In this document: piece by piece, positions 41,976-51,338 of the stretch
Numbering within the stretch: the first letter of the stretch is position 1
How the letters are laid out: every line of letters begins with the position of its first letter
Origin: Asanoa iriomotensis
GTDB taxonomy: Bacteria; Actinomycetota; Actinomycetes; Mycobacteriales; Micromonosporaceae
NCBI RefSeq assembly: GCF_016862515.1
Contig: NZ_BONC01000032.1
Location: 34,095 to 98,094, forward strand
DNA length: 64,000 nt
Direction of reading: 5' to 3'
Made by a program: the position numbers and the translations under genes
Notes under the pieces: model-generated
What the model was told of the DNA's origin: nothing
The model's database searches: none
The model's input: the letters and a program-made list of their open reading frames with translations, nothing else

Positions 41976-42710
41976 GTGACAGAAGTGCCAGAGCGGCTAC
42001 GCCGCGGCGGCTCGCTCGACCGGCTCCGGCTCGGGTACCCCGATCAGTTGGTCGACGACGTGATCGCGTACGCCCGGTTGGGTGATGCGACCGCCCTGGA
42101 AGTCGGTGCCGGCACCGGGCGGGCGACCCTGAAGTTCGTCGCCAAGGGCATCCGGATCACCGCCGTCGAGCCCAACCCGCGACTGGCCGCGGTGCTCACC
42201 CGCCGCACGGCGGGCGCGCCGGTCACGGTCAAGGTCACGACCTTCGAGGAGTACGCGCCCGAGCGCCGGTTCGGCCTGCTGTTCAGCGCGCAGGCCTGGC
42301 ACCGGGTCAACCCGGCGGTGCGCTGGCGCAAGGCGGCCGAGGCGGTCGAGCCGGGCGGCGTGATCGCGCTGTTCTGGAACCGCGAGCGGCCCGCCGACGA
42401 GGCGGTCAGCGAGGAGCTCCGGGCCGCGCACCGGCTGCACGCGCCCCGGGTCCGCTACGAGGAGGGCATGCTGCCCGACCCGCCGCCCTGGCCCGGCATC
42501 CACGGCCTGGCCCACCGCGAGTCGCACGTCTACCGCTGGCAGGTCGCGCTGCCCACGGTGGACTTCGTCGCCAACCTGGCCGCCCGGTCGAGCTACGCGG
42601 CGCTGCAGCCCGAGGCCCGCTCGACGCTGTTCGCGGACATCCTCGCGCGCCTCGACGGCTCCGTCCGGGTCGCGGTCGACACGGAGCTCTATCAGGCACG
42701 GACCCGCTGA
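41976..42710 (+). CDS. Class I SAM-dependent methyltransferase
   Basis: A 244-residue methyltransferase of the methyltransf_11/25 type from GTG 41976. Motif I is ATALEVGAGTGRATLKFVAK, the post-I acidic position is TAVEPNPRLAAVL, and LLFSAQAWHRVNPAVRWRKA is the typical WHW-like stretch. GGVIALFWNRERPADEAVSE follows. The methyl acceptor is unknown. It is divergent from the TRM11-like gene and is followed 20 bases later by a membrane protein gene. Confidence 0.9.
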   Translation: MTEVPERLRRGGSLDRLRLGYPDQLVDDVIAYARLGDATALEVGAGTGRATLKFVAKGIRITAVEPNPRLAAVLTRRTAGAPVTVKVTTFEEYAPERRFGLLFSAQAWHRVNPAVRWRKAAEAVEPGGVIALFWNRERPADEAVSEELRAAHRLHAPRVRYEEGMLPDPPPWPGIHGLAHRESHVYRWQVALPTVDFVANLAARSSYAALQPEARSTLFADILARLDGSVRVAVDTELYQARTR

Positions 42711-42730
42711 AGCTGGTCGCATCCGGCAGA

Positions 42731-43441
42731 ATGGTTCGCGTGACCGCGATCGACAGCTACGTCCGGGAGCTCGACCGGCGGCTGCACGGGCCGCGCCGGC
42801 GCAAGGCCGACATGATCGTCGAGGTTCGCGACGGGCTGCAGGACGCCGCCGAGGCGGTGCGGGCCGGGTCGCCGGAGGTCAGCGACGCCGAGGCGGAGCG
42901 GCAGGCCGTCGAGGAGTTCGGGTCCGTCCCGGCCGTCGCGCCGGAGTTCCAGTCGGAGTTGGCCGTCGTGCAGGCTTGGCGCACCGCCTGGGTGTTTGCG
43001 ATCGCGCTGCCGCTGGTGATGACGGTGACCACGCTGATGTGGCGGGCCGGCAGCACGGGCGTCTCGCCGTCGCCGGCCTACCACGACCTCGCCCACGCCA
43101 CCGACGTGTTCCTGATCGCGGCGAGCGTGGGCTTCGCGGTGGCGTTGCTGCTGCTGCACCTCGTCGCCCGGCGGGCGGCCTCCCCGGTGGCCCTGGTGCG
43201 GATCGTCGGCGTCGCCGCGATCGGCACCGTGCTGACGATGATGGGCAGCGGCCTCTTCCTCACCATGGGCGCGCCCACGGGTGGCACCTCGCTGTGGGGC
43301 GCGCTGGTCGGCGGCCTGCCCACGCTGCCCGGCTATGGCCTGCTGCTCTATCTCGGGGTGCGCTGCCTGCGACTGACCCGCACACGTGGGCCTGGGGCCG
43401 GACGCCCGTCCCGACGCCCGGCCCCAGTCCCTTCAGCTTAA
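42731..43441 (+). CDS. Membrane protein with permease-prefix (HAAS-like) domain
   Basis: A 236-residue protein. Residues 1-75 form the HAAS/permease-prefix domain (AIDSYVRELDRRLHGPRRRK, then MIVEVRDGLQDAAEAVRAGS, DAEAERQAVEEFGSVPAVAP), which usually sits next to a PadR regulator. Five or so hydrophobic helices follow (AWVFAIALPLVMTVTTLMW, VFLIAASVGFAVALLLLHLV, and three more). No PadR gene is beside it. Start is ATG 42731 or the GTG three codons later. Confidence 0.82.
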   Translation: MVRVTAIDSYVRELDRRLHGPRRRKADMIVEVRDGLQDAAEAVRAGSPEVSDAEAERQAVEEFGSVPAVAPEFQSELAVVQAWRTAWVFAIALPLVMTVTTLMWRAGSTGVSPSPAYHDLAHATDVFLIAASVGFAVALLLLHLVARRAASPVALVRIVGVAAIGTVLTMMGSGLFLTMGAPTGGTSLWGALVGGLPTLPGYGLLLYLGVRCLRLTRTRGPGAGRPSRRPAPVPSA

Positions 43442-43453
43442 GGCCAACCGCAC

Positions 43454-44611
43454 ATGTCCAGTGGCCCGCTGTCCGGGCTGAGTGTCGTCGAGCTCGCCGG
43501 GATCGGTCCCGCGCCCTACGCCGCGATGCTCCTGGCCGACATGGGCGCCGACGTGGTCCGGGTCGACCGGATCGGTGGGCCGCCCGAGGAGTACGCGCTG
43601 GTCAACCCCGTCCTGGACCGCGGCCGTCGGTCGATCGGGCTCGATCTGAAGACCCCGGCCGGCGTCGAGTTGCTGTTGCGGTTGGTCGCCCGGTCGGACG
43701 TACTCGTGGAAAGTTTCCGACCCGGGGTCGCCGAGCGGCTCGGCATCGGTCCGGTGCCCTGTCTGGCGGTGCGGCCCGGCCTGGTCTACGCCCGGATGAG
43801 CGGTTGGGGCCAGTCCGGGCCGCTGGCGGGCGCGGCCGGGCACGACATCAACTACATCAGCCTGACCGGCGCGCTGGCGTCGATCGGCCGGGCCGGCGGG
43901 CCGCCGCAGCCCCCGATGAACCTGGTCGGCGACTTCGGGGGCGGTTCACTCTTCCTGGTGTACGGCATCATGTGCGCGCTGTGGGCCGGCGGCGGCCGGG
44001 TGGTCGACGCGAACGTGCACGACGGCACCACCTCGCTGATGGCGATGGTGCAGGGCCTGCGGGCCGTGGGCCTGTGGTCCGACCGCCGGGGGACCAACCT
44101 GATCGACACGGGCTGCCCCTACTACGACGTCTACGCGTGTGCCGACGGCGGCTACGTGGCGGTCGGGCCGATCGAGCGGCGGTTCTATCTCAACCTGCTG
44201 GCCGTGCTCGGGCTGGACGGCGACGCCGACCTGGTGGCCGCGCACCGCGACCCCGCGCACTGGCCGGCCCTGCGGGCGGCGCTGAGCGCCGCGTTCGCGG
44301 GCGCGACCCGCGACGAGTGGGCCGACCGGTTCGCCGGGCGCGACGCGTGCGTGACGCCGGTGCTCGCACTGGACGAGGCCCCGGCCGCGCCGCAGGCCGT
44401 GGCCCGCGATCTCTACGCGCCGGTGCCCGGCGGCGGCTCGCAGGTGACGCCCACGCCCCGGTTCACCACCGACCCGGCTGGCGAGCCGGCGGCGCCGCCG
44501 CTGCCCGGGCCGGCGCCGGCGCCCGGCGCGCACACGGAGGCGATCCTCGCGGAGCTGGGCGTCACGGCCGCCGAGTGCGCGGAGCTGCGCGCAGGCGGCG
44601 TTATCGGTTAG
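43454..44611 (+). CDS. Class III CoA-transferase, alpha-methylacyl-CoA racemase type
   Basis: A 385-residue CaiB/BaiF family protein resembling alpha-methylacyl-CoA racemase, which epimerises 2-methyl-branched acyl-CoAs. The N-terminus is [20 protein letters not shown] ... [13 protein letters not shown], and [20 protein letters not shown] carries the histidine equivalent to H126 of the M. tuberculosis enzyme. [16 protein letters not shown] carries the matching catalytic aspartate (D156), and [20 protein letters not shown] carries the glutamate. All catalytic residues are in place. Its last 11 bases overlap aroQ (convergent). Confidence 0.9.
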   Translation: MSSGPLSGLSVVELAGIGPAPYAAMLLADMGADVVRVDRIGGPPEEYALVNPVLDRGRRSIGLDLKTPAGVELLLRLVARSDVLVESFRPGVAERLGIGPVPCLAVRPGLVYARMSGWGQSGPLAGAAGHDINYISLTGALASIGRAGGPPQPPMNLVGDFGGGSLFLVYGIMCALWAGGGRVVDANVHDGTTSLMAMVQGLRAVGLWSDRRGTNLIDTGCPYYDVYACADGGYVAVGPIERRFYLNLLAVLGLDGDADLVAAHRDPAHWPALRAALSAAFAGATRDEWADRFAGRDACVTPVLALDEAPAAPQAVARDLYAPVPGGGSQVTPTPRFTTDPAGEPAAPPLPGPAPAPGAHTEAILAELGVTAAECAELRAGGVIG

Positions 44612-45053
44612 CCGACTGGTGCAGGCCCTGCAGGGCCAGCACGTAGCCGTAGACCCCGAAGCCGACCACGACGCCACGGGCGACGGGCGAGAGGTACGAG
44701 TGGTGCCGGAACTCCTCGCGGGCGTGCACGTTCGAGATGTGCACCTCGACCACGGGCAGGCTGGCGCCCTCGATCGCGTCGTGCAGGGCGATCGACGTGT
44801 GCGTGTAGGCGCCCGCGTTGATCACCGCGCCCAGGCACTCGCCGGCCGCCACCCGGGCGCCGGCCTCCTGCACCCAGTCGACGAGCTGACCCTCGTGGTT
44901 GGACTGGAGGAACTCGAGTTCCAGGCCGAGCTTGCCGGCCTCCTGCCGGCACAGGTCCTCGACGTCCGCGAGCGTGGTGCTGCCGTAGACCTCGGGGCGG
45001 CGGGTGCCGAGCAGGTTGAGGTTCGGCCCGTTGAGCACGTAGACCGAGGTCAT
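44601..45053 (-). CDS. aroQ: 3-dehydroquinate dehydratase, type II
   Basis: A 150-residue enzyme that dehydrates 3-dehydroquinate to 3-dehydroshikimate in the shikimate pathway. All landmarks are there: [20 protein letters not shown] with the flexible-loop R and catalytic [41 protein letters not shown] and [20 protein letters not shown] with the catalytic H. It overlaps the zwf stop (ATGA), so it is translated with zwf. Coupling of a pentose-phosphate gene with a shikimate gene makes sense because erythrose 4-phosphate feeds the pathway, but no other aro gene is near. Confidence 0.96.
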   Translation of the reverse strand: MTSVYVLNGPNLNLLGTRRPEVYGSTTLADVEDLCRQEAGKLGLELEFLQSNHEGQLVDWVQEAGARVAAGECLGAVINAGAYTHTSIALHDAIEGASLPVVEVHISNVHAREEFRHHSYLSPVARGVVVGFGVYGYVLALQGLHQSANR

Positions 45054-46582
45054 CAGCGCCCGCCGGGGTTGTGCCAGGCGCGGCCGTCGCGGGCGAGCAG
45101 TTGGTCGGCCTCGTCGGGGCCCCACGACGCCGCCTCGTAGAGCGGGATCCGGCCCGTGCTGTTGGCCCAGTGCTCGATGATCGGGTCGACGATCCGCCAG
45201 CTCTGCAGCACCTCGTCGGAGCGGATGAACAGCGTCGGGTCGCCGATCAGCGCGTCGAGCAGGAGCCGCTCGTAGGCCTCGGGCGACTCCTCGCGGAACG
45301 TCGACTCGTAGGAGAACTCCATCGTGGCCGTGCGCACCCGGAACGAGTGACCGGGCACCTTCGCGCCGAACCGCAGCGTGATGCCCTCGTCGGGCTGGAT
45401 GCGCAGGATCAGCGCGTCGGGCTGCAGGCCGGTGACCTGTGCGGCGCTGATCGGCAGGTGCGGCGGCCGGGTGAACTGGAGCACGACCTCGGTCACCCGG
45501 CGCGGCAGCCGCTTGCCGGTGCGGACGTAGAACGGGACGCCGGCCCAGCGCCAGTTGTCGACGTCGAGCCGCATGGCCGCGTACGTCTCGGTGCGGGACA
45601 GCGGGTCGACGCCCTGCTCGTCGCGGTAGCCGGGCATCAGGTCGCCGCTGGTGCCGCCCCTTGTGTATTGCCCGCGGACCGCGATCCGGTCGATGTCGCC
45701 GTCGGCCGGGTGCCGGATCGACTGCAGCAGCTTGACCTTCTCGTTGCGCAGGGCCTCCGGCGCGAACGACGCCGGCGGCTCCATCAGGGCCAGCGCGAGC
45801 ACCTGGAGCACGTGGTTCTGCACGATGTCGCGCATCGCGCCGGCGTGCTCGTAGAAGCCGCCGCGGGTGCCGACGCCCAGCGTCTCGGCGACCGTGATCT
45901 GCACCTGGTCGATCCACGTGCGGTTCCAGATGGGCTGGAAGATCGTGTTGGCGAAGCGCAGCGCCATCACGTTCTGCACGGTGTCCTTGCCGAGGTAGTG
46001 GTCGATCCGGAAGACCTGGTCCTCCTCGAAACCGGCGTGGATGCGCTGGTCGAGGTCGCGGGCGCTGGCCTCGTCGTGCCCGTACGGCTTCTCGATCACC
46101 AGCCGGGCCGACCCGGTCGGCGAGCCGGGCTCGTTGAGGCCGGCCGCCGCCAGGTTCTCGATGATGGGCACGAACGCCTGCGGCGGGGTCGCCAGGTAGA
46201 ACAGCCGGTTGCCGGCGGTGCCCGCGTCGCGGTCGAAGCTGTCCAGCAGGTCGCGGAGCCGGTGGAAGGTGTCCGGGTCGTCGTAGTCGCCGCTGAGGTA
46301 GCGCATGTTCTCGACCAGGCCCGGCGCCTCTGCGGCCGGCCCGGCGGGGAAGCGCCGGCGGAACTCCTCGTCGGACAGGTGGCTGCGGGCGACGCCGACG
46401 AGGCGGAACTCGTCGGGGAGGCGCTTGTATTGCGCCAACCGGGCCAGCGCCGGCATGAGCTTGCGCTCGGTGAGGTCGCCGGAAGCCCCGAAGATCACCA
46501 CGACACCGGGCGGCGCCTTGCGGTCGTCGCCGCCGTCACCGTTGATCCGGATCTCGTTGCCCGGGCCAAGGTCGCCTGTCAT
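45053..46582 (-). CDS. zwf: Glucose-6-phosphate 1-dehydrogenase
   Basis: A 509-residue NAD(P)-dependent enzyme that oxidises glucose 6-phosphate to 6-phosphogluconolactone, the first step of the oxidative pentose phosphate path. The nucleotide-binding site is [20 protein letters not shown], and the active-site signature is [13 protein letters not shown] with the catalytic [12 protein letters not shown] binds substrate. Length is normal. It is the first gene of the zwf-aroQ operon. No opcA, tal or tkt gene is next to it, so this may be a second, stand-alone zwf of the genome. Confidence 0.96.
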   Translation of the reverse strand: MTGDLGPGNEIRINGDGGDDRKAPPGVVVIFGASGDLTERKLMPALARLAQYKRLPDEFRLVGVARSHLSDEEFRRRFPAGPAAEAPGLVENMRYLSGDYDDPDTFHRLRDLLDSFDRDAGTAGNRLFYLATPPQAFVPIIENLAAAGLNEPGSPTGSARLVIEKPYGHDEASARDLDQRIHAGFEEDQVFRIDHYLGKDTVQNVMALRFANTIFQPIWNRTWIDQVQITVAETLGVGTRGGFYEHAGAMRDIVQNHVLQVLALALMEPPASFAPEALRNEKVKLLQSIRHPADGDIDRIAVRGQYTRGGTSGDLMPGYRDEQGVDPLSRTETYAAMRLDVDNWRWAGVPFYVRTGKRLPRRVTEVVLQFTRPPHLPISAAQVTGLQPDALILRIQPDEGITLRFGAKVPGHSFRVRTATMEFSYESTFREESPEAYERLLLDALIGDPTLFIRSDEVLQSWRIVDPIIEHWANSTGRIPLYEAASWGPDEADQLLARDGRAWHNPGGR

Positions 46583-46721
46583 GCGTGCCCCTCGTGGTCG
46601 TCGGTCTCGCCGCGCAAAACGCTACCGGCCCATTGGCCTCACGCGGAGCGGCGCACGCCGATGTGGGACGGACGCCTCTTCGAACCTATCGCTTCCGCCC
46701 GAACACGCCATTAACGGCTGG

Positions 46722-47195
46722 TTATGACTCGCTTTGGTCGGGATCCGACACGTCCGCGACGGTCGCGCCCAGCGCGCGCACCGCCGTGTCGGCGTCGACC
46801 GCGACCGCGACGCCGTGCTCGCCCGCGCCGAGCGTGATCTCCCGGCCGGCCATCCGCTCGTCGGCGATCACGGGCCAGGGGACCAGCGACCCGAACGGGG
46901 TGATCGTGCCGCGCTCGTAGCCGGTCGCGTCGAACGCGGTCGCCGCGTCGGGCATCGAGAGCCGGCTCACCCCGAGCAGGGTGCGCAGCTTGGGCCAGGA
47001 GATCACCCGGTCACCGGGCACCAGGACGAACACGTAGTCGCCCTCGCCGCGGCGCACCACGATCGTCTTCACCACGTCGGGGATCTCGACACCGCGGGCG
47101 GCGGCAGCCTCGGAAAGGCTGCGCACCGGGCCGTGGTTGACGACCCGGTGCGCCACTCCGGCGTTTTCGAGCGCTTCGACCGCGCGACCACTCAT
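46722..47195 (-). CDS. YbaK/ProX-type aminoacyl-tRNA deacylase
   Basis: A 157-residue YbaK/EbsC-family protein, cytoplasmic editing domains that hydrolyse mischarged tRNAs such as Cys-tRNA-Pro. Typical parts are HRVVNHGPVRSLSEAAAARG, the conserved lysine in IPDVVKTIVVRRGEGDYVFV, GDRVISWPKLRTLLG and TGYERGTITPFGSLVPWPVI. The exact tRNA is not clear. It ends 139 bases before zwf starts on the same strand. Confidence 0.9.
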   Translation of the reverse strand: MSGRAVEALENAGVAHRVVNHGPVRSLSEAAAARGVEIPDVVKTIVVRRGEGDYVFVLVPGDRVISWPKLRTLLGVSRLSMPDAATAFDATGYERGTITPFGSLVPWPVIADERMAGREITLGAGEHGVAVAVDADTAVRALGATVADVSDPDQSES

Positions 47196-47205
47196 GTGGC
47201 CAAGG

Positions 47206-47958
47206 TTATGACCTTGCCACCGCGTTGGCGTGGATCGCCTCGTTGAGGAACCGTGCCATCCCTGGCTTGATCTTCTCGTAGTACGCCGTGAACCGCGGAT
47301 CCTCGACGTACATGTCGGCGAGCCCGGTGTGGATCTCGTACGTGCACTCGTAGAACCACCGGCTGATCTGCTGCCGGTGCTCCTCGGCCAACTCCGTCGC
47401 CGCCTCGCCGTCGGCGGGTTGCCCGCCGTCCATCACGGCGGCGAACCGGCGGCCCCAGTCCTCGCTCTCGGCCTTGAACCGCAGCCAGTCGGCCTTGCCG
47501 TAGCGGCTGGTCCGGCGCTGCGACTCGGCGTACGCGTCGGTCCCGCCCCAGCGCTCCTGCGCCTCGTCCTCGTACTGCTCGGGCTCGAAGTCACCGAAGA
47601 CCTCGAACCGCTCCTCGGGTGTCAGGTTCACCCCCACTTTCTGCGCCTCCATTGCGAACTCGATGGCGGTCACCATCTCCTGCAGTTTCTTGATCCGCTC
47701 CAGCAGCAGCTGATGCTGGCGGCGGAAGTGTTCCCGCGGGTCGGTGGCGGCCAGCAGGGCCGCGATCTCGTCGAGGCCGAAACCCAGCTCCCGGTAGTAG
47801 CGGATCTGCTGCAGCCGCTCGAGATCGCCGTCGGTGTAGACGCGGTAACCGGCGGCCGTCCGCTCACCGGGCACCAACAACCCGATCTCGTCGTAGTGGT
47901 GCAGCGTCCGCACCGTGACTCCGGCCAACGCCGCGACCCGACTCACCGGGTAGCCCAT
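47206..47958 (-). CDS. MerR family regulator, TipA-type
   Basis: A 250-residue regulator. The MerR DNA-binding part is YPVSRVAALAGVTVRTLHHY, DEIGLLVPGERTAAGYRVYT, DGDLERLQQIRYYRELGFGL. After a coiled-coil helix (FRRQHQLLLERIKKLQEMVT) comes a TipAS antibiotic-recognition domain (TPEERFEVFGDFEPEQYEDE, ISRWFYECTYEIHTGLADMY, DPRFTAYYEKIKPGMARFLN). TipA proteins sense thiopeptide-like drugs. The position just downstream of a DMT exporter on the same strand (5 bases) suggests that the exporter is in its regulon. The thiopeptide-binding cysteine of TipAL may be C207 (YECTYE). Confidence 0.92.
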   Translation of the reverse strand: MGYPVSRVAALAGVTVRTLHHYDEIGLLVPGERTAAGYRVYTDGDLERLQQIRYYRELGFGLDEIAALLAATDPREHFRRQHQLLLERIKKLQEMVTAIEFAMEAQKVGVNLTPEERFEVFGDFEPEQYEDEAQERWGGTDAYAESQRRTSRYGKADWLRFKAESEDWGRRFAAVMDGGQPADGEAATELAEEHRQQISRWFYECTYEIHTGLADMYVEDPRFTAYYEKIKPGMARFLNEAIHANAVARS

Positions 47959-47963
47959 CCGGC

Positions 47964-48857
47964 TCACCCCCTCTCCGCCCTCCACGAAACACCCTGCCGT
48001 GACGTGAGGGTCAAGCTTCTCGCCCGGGTCACGGCGACGCCGGCGAGACAGAGCAGGCCGCCGCCGAGCGCGAGCGCCGCCGGCACCTCGTCCAGCAGGG
48101 CCCACGCCATGACCACCACCAGCGGGGGTACGAGATACGTGGTGGCACCGAGCTTTCCGGCGCCGGTCCGGGCGAGGGCGTACGCCCAGGTGGTGAACGC
48201 GAGGGCGGTCGGGCCGACGCCGAGGTAGACCACCCAGCCGGCGGCGGCCGGATCGCGGACGTCCGCGACGAGCTGCCCGGCGAACGGCAGGCAGGCGACG
48301 GCGCCGACCAACGTGGCCAGGAAGGTCACGGCGAGCGGGTCGGCCCCGGCCAGCAGCGGCTTCTGTGCGACGACCCCGACCGCATAACCGACGGCGGCGA
48401 CGAGACACAGGACGACGCCCCAGGGATCGGCGTGCGCGTCGCCGGCGGCGGCGACGCCGATCAGCACCGCGCCGGCGAACGCGGTCGCCAGGCCGAGCAG
48501 CAGGGTGCGCGGGAACCCCTCGCCGAGGAAGAGCCCGGCGAGCAGGGCGATCAGCACGGGCCCGAGGTTGACCACCATGGCGGCGGTGCCGGCGTCGACC
48601 CGGCGCTCGGCGGCGTTGAGGGCCACGTTGTAGACGCCGAGCCAGGCCACGCCGCAGAGCACCAGGCGGGACCAGGCGCCGCGGTCCGGCCAGCGCGGGC
48701 GGCGGGCGAGGACCAGGATCCCGAGGACGGCGGCGGCGACGAGGAGGCGGCCGAGGGCGAGCGCACCCGGGCGCACGTCGGCGCCGACGTGCCGGATGGC
48801 GACGAACGCGGAGGCCCAGAGGAAGACGGTGGTGGCGATGGCGGCGGCGGTTCTCAC
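47964..48857 (-). CDS. EamA/DMT family exporter
   Basis: A 297-residue membrane protein with ten helices in two EamA repeats: AAAIATTVFLWASAFVAIRH ... ALALGRLLVAAAVLGILVLA in the first, and GVVLCLVAAVGYAVGVVAQK ... LGATTYLVPPLVVVMAWALL with DEV in the second. The substrate is unknown. GTG 48857 begins the first helix. It forms an operon with the downstream TipA-type regulator (5-base gap). Confidence 0.92.
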   Translation of the reverse strand: MRTAAAIATTVFLWASAFVAIRHVGADVRPGALALGRLLVAAAVLGILVLARRPRWPDRGAWSRLVLCGVAWLGVYNVALNAAERRVDAGTAAMVVNLGPVLIALLAGLFLGEGFPRTLLLGLATAFAGAVLIGVAAAGDAHADPWGVVLCLVAAVGYAVGVVAQKPLLAGADPLAVTFLATLVGAVACLPFAGQLVADVRDPAAAGWVVYLGVGPTALAFTTWAYALARTGAGKLGATTYLVPPLVVVMAWALLDEVPAALALGGGLLCLAGVAVTRARSLTLTSRQGVSWRAERG

Positions 48858-48866
48858 GCCGTCAAA

Positions 48867-49634
48867 CTAGGTGCGGGACCCTTCGGTGCCGGCCGAAACG
48901 TAGGTCGCCTCCTCGTAGTCGCCGACGATCGTGAAGCCGATCCGGTCGTAGGCGGCGCGGGCCGCGGCGTTGTCGGCCTTCACGTTCAGCGTGATGACGT
49001 CGGTGGTCTCGCGCAGGCGGTGGCAGAGCGCGGCCGTGACCCGCTGCGCCAGGCCCTGGCCGCGGTGTTCCGGGTCGGTGGTGACGTTGCCGATCGCGCT
49101 CACGCGGTAGGTCGGCGACCAGACGTGCACACCGGCCACCGCGACGAGCCGGCCCGCGCGGCGGATGCCGACGTACTGGCCCGTCTCCAGCATCCGGCGG
49201 TCGAACCAGTTCTCCGGGTACGCCCGCGCGTAGAGGGCCGTCAGTTCGGGCTCGTCCGCGACGCCCAGCGGGTCGCCCTCGGCCGGACCCTGCGGCTCGC
49301 CCGCCAGGGCCATCTTGTGGTGTGGGCCGCCGTCGTGCGACCGGGTGTACGCGGGCGCCAGCGCGACACCCGCGCCGGGGGAGAGGTGGGCGTAGAACGT
49401 GCGGGGCAGCAGCGGCACGAGCCCGGTGAGCAGGTCGCCTAGCCGGCCGCCCAGGGCGAGCAGCGTCGGCACCGGCTGGCCGTGGTAAATCAGGGCGAGC
49501 GCGTCGCCGTGCCGGTACCAGGTCGTGTACGGCCAGAAGAAGTCGTCGAGGTCGCCCAGCTCGTACGCGTGCAGAGCAGTGTCCTTGCGGAGCAACGCGG
49601 CAAGCTCGGCGCGGTCGTGGACGCTGCGCAACAT
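48867..49634 (-). CDS. GNAT family N-acetyltransferase
   Basis: A 255-residue protein whose C-terminal half is a GNAT (FR47-like) domain: VAVAGVHVWSPTYRVSAIGN, VTTDPEHRGQGLAQRVTAAL with the acetyl-CoA motif R-G-Q-G-L-A, and LNVKADNAAARAAYDRIGFT. The N-terminal half (LHAYELGDLDDFFWPYTTWY ... LLALGGRLGDLLTGLVPLLP) is typical of a subfamily with a degenerate first GNAT unit. ATG 49634 is preferred; ATG 49673 would add 13 residues and leave only 21 bases to the divergent gene. The substrate is unknown. Confidence 0.9.
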   Translation of the reverse strand: MLRSVHDRAELAALLRKDTALHAYELGDLDDFFWPYTTWYRHGDALALIYHGQPVPTLLALGGRLGDLLTGLVPLLPRTFYAHLSPGAGVALAPAYTRSHDGGPHHKMALAGEPQGPAEGDPLGVADEPELTALYARAYPENWFDRRMLETGQYVGIRRAGRLVAVAGVHVWSPTYRVSAIGNVTTDPEHRGQGLAQRVTAALCHRLRETTDVITLNVKADNAAARAAYDRIGFTIVGDYEEATYVSAGTEGSRT

Positions 49635-49694
49635 GGCCGCGATCGTGTCACAGGCTCGCCCGACACCGTCCATGGTGCTACCTTGCCGCCCGTG

Positions 49695-50180
49695 ATGTCG
49701 GAAGACCGGCCCGCGCCGGCCCGTGGCCTGCTCGTCTTCGGTGTGCTGTTCGCGGTGGTGATCGTGGTGGCGGCGGTGGTCGGCGCCGCGGTCGCGCTCG
49801 GCAACGCGGGCGGCTCCTCCGACGGCGGCGAGGTGTCCGCGGCCAAGCTCGCGGTCGGCCACTGCGTCGACGGGCTGAAGGAGAGCGACGACGTCGCCGG
49901 GCTGCCGGTGCTGCCGTGCGAGCAGCCGCACGAGGGCGAGGTGTTCGCGATCGTCGAGTTGCCCGCCGGGCCGTACCCCGGTGAGGAGGCCCTCGGCCGC
50001 CAGGCCCAGCAGGAATGCCTGCAGCGGTTCGAGACCTACGCGCCCTCGTCGGTCGCCGACGACAAGGTCGAGCTGTTCTACCTGCAGCCGAGCCAGCTCT
50101 CCTGGTCCGCCGGCGACCGCGGCGTCACCTGCGTCGCCACGGACCCGACCGCGAAGCGCACGGGCTCGCTCAAGGGTTGA
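49695..50180 (+). CDS. Septum-formation family membrane protein
   Basis: A 161-residue protein with a cytoplasmic start, one membrane helix (GLLVFGVLFAVVIVVAAVVG, about 11-35) and an outside domain of the septum-formation/DUF4190-linked family: LAVGHCVDGLKESDD, VLPCEQPHEGEVFAIVELPA with C and H, AQQECLQRFETYAP and SWSAGDRGVTCVATDPTA. The four cysteines probably form two disulfides. The role is assumed from the family name. It ends 11 bases inside the convergent ureohydrolase gene. Confidence 0.85.
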   Translation: MSEDRPAPARGLLVFGVLFAVVIVVAAVVGAAVALGNAGGSSDGGEVSAAKLAVGHCVDGLKESDDVAGLPVLPCEQPHEGEVFAIVELPAGPYPGEEALGRQAQQECLQRFETYAPSSVADDKVELFYLQPSQLSWSAGDRGVTCVATDPTAKRTGSLKG

Positions 50181-51336
50181 GCCGCGGCCCCCACGCGTGG
50201 CGGTCTCCGTTCGCGGCTTTCCGGCCGAGCTTCCCCTCGCGCACGAGGACCGCGAGCGAGTCGAGCACGACCCGGGAGGAGAGCAGGGCGGTCTGCTCCG
50301 CCCAGTCGTACGGCGGTGCGCACTCGACCACCTCGAGACCGGCGAGCCCGGGCGCGGCGACCAGGCGGACGAGGTTGAGCGCCTCGCGCGGCAGCAGCCC
50401 GCCCGGCTCGGGCCAGCCCGTGCCCGGCACGAAACCGGCGTCGACCACGTCGATGTCGAACGACAGGTAGACCGCTTTCGCGTTGTGCCAGGCCGTCTCC
50501 AGCGCGACCTCGGCCACCTTCTCGACGCCGACCCGCTCGACGTCGCCGACCGTGACGACGGTCGTGCCCCGCTCGCGGCCGACCTTGACGCCCGCCCGCG
50601 GCGACTGCCAGCCGCCGATGCCGACCTGCACCAGGTTCGTCGCGGGCGCGTTGCCGATGTTCGTCGCATGGAACCACGGCGTGGTGTGCATGCGCTCGTC
50701 CAGGTCGGTCTCCTGGGTGTCGACGTGCCGGTCGAAGTGGATGATGCCGATGTTGCCGTCCACGTGCGGCGCCATGCCACGGATCGTGGGATACCCGATG
50801 GAGTGGTCGCCGCCGAGGATCACCGGGAACACGCCGCGCGCGTACACGTGTGACATGGCCTGGCTGATCTGGTCGAACGACTTCTCCAGGTTGCCGGGGA
50901 TCGTGAACACGTCGCCGACGTCCACCATGTTGAGCTGCTCGCGCAGGTCGACGCCGAGCTCGTAGCAGTAGGTGCCGAACAGGTTCGTCGACCGGCGGAT
51001 GCCCTGCGGCCCGAACCGCGCGCCCGGTCGGTAGGTCGCCCCCGAGTCGAGGGGAGCGCCGAAGACCGCGACCTCGGCGTCCGCGACGTCGTTGACGTCC
51101 TCCAGGTACGGGCAGTTGAGGAACGTGCCGCGCTCGCCGGCGAAGTGCGGCAGCTCGCCGCGCGAGAAGGTGGGAATGGTCCGGTCGACCAGGGTCGGCG
51201 CGCCCGGCAGGCCGAAGGCGAGCCCGCGGGCGATCTCCTCGTCGTGGCGGAACAGCGACAGGCGCTCCTCGGCGAGCTGCGCCCACTTGCCTTCCCGGGC
51301 GGCGAACGCATCACTGTGGGTGTGTCCCTGCGTCAC
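50170..51336 (-). CDS. Ureohydrolase, candidate nickel guanidine hydrolase (GdmH-like)
   Basis: A 388-residue arginase/agmatinase superfamily enzyme. Metal ligands are intact: H178 (VILGGDHSIG), D202, H204 and D206 (HFDRHVDTQ), and D294 and D296 (SFDIDVVDAGFVPGTG). It is about 70 residues longer than agmatinases, with an N-terminal extension (FAAREGKWAQLAEERLSLFR ... TIPTFSRGELPHFAG). As I recall, length near 390, this GELPHFAG start and the acidic stretch TDLDERMHTTPWF are features of the nickel-dependent guanidine hydrolase group (Sll1077-like) rather than of agmatinases. The membrane protein gene 2 bases upstream has nickel-transporter-like histidines, which agrees. Product identity is not certain: agmatine, guanidinobutyrate or guanidine are possible. 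Start GTG 51336. Confidence 0.7.
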   Translation of the reverse strand: MTQGHTHSDAFAAREGKWAQLAEERLSLFRHDEEIARGLAFGLPGAPTLVDRTIPTFSRGELPHFAGERGTFLNCPYLEDVNDVADAEVAVFGAPLDSGATYRPGARFGPQGIRRSTNLFGTYCYELGVDLREQLNMVDVGDVFTIPGNLEKSFDQISQAMSHVYARGVFPVILGGDHSIGYPTIRGMAPHVDGNIGIIHFDRHVDTQETDLDERMHTTPWFHATNIGNAPATNLVQVGIGGWQSPRAGVKVGRERGTTVVTVGDVERVGVEKVAEVALETAWHNAKAVYLSFDIDVVDAGFVPGTGWPEPGGLLPREALNLVRLVAAPGLAGLEVVECAPPYDWAEQTALLSSRVVLDSLAVLVREGKLGRKAANGDRHAWGPRLNP

Positions 51337-51338
51337 CG

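Noticed and set aside
43454..44611. The racemase-like gene as a formyl-CoA or other CoA-transferase
   Set aside because: The histidine, aspartate and glutamate positions match alpha-methylacyl-CoA racemase, and the transferase-type aspartate context is not seen.
45071..46714. A 547-codon upper-strand frame opposite zwf
   Set aside because: Antisense shadow; zwf on the lower strand has its full set of motifs.
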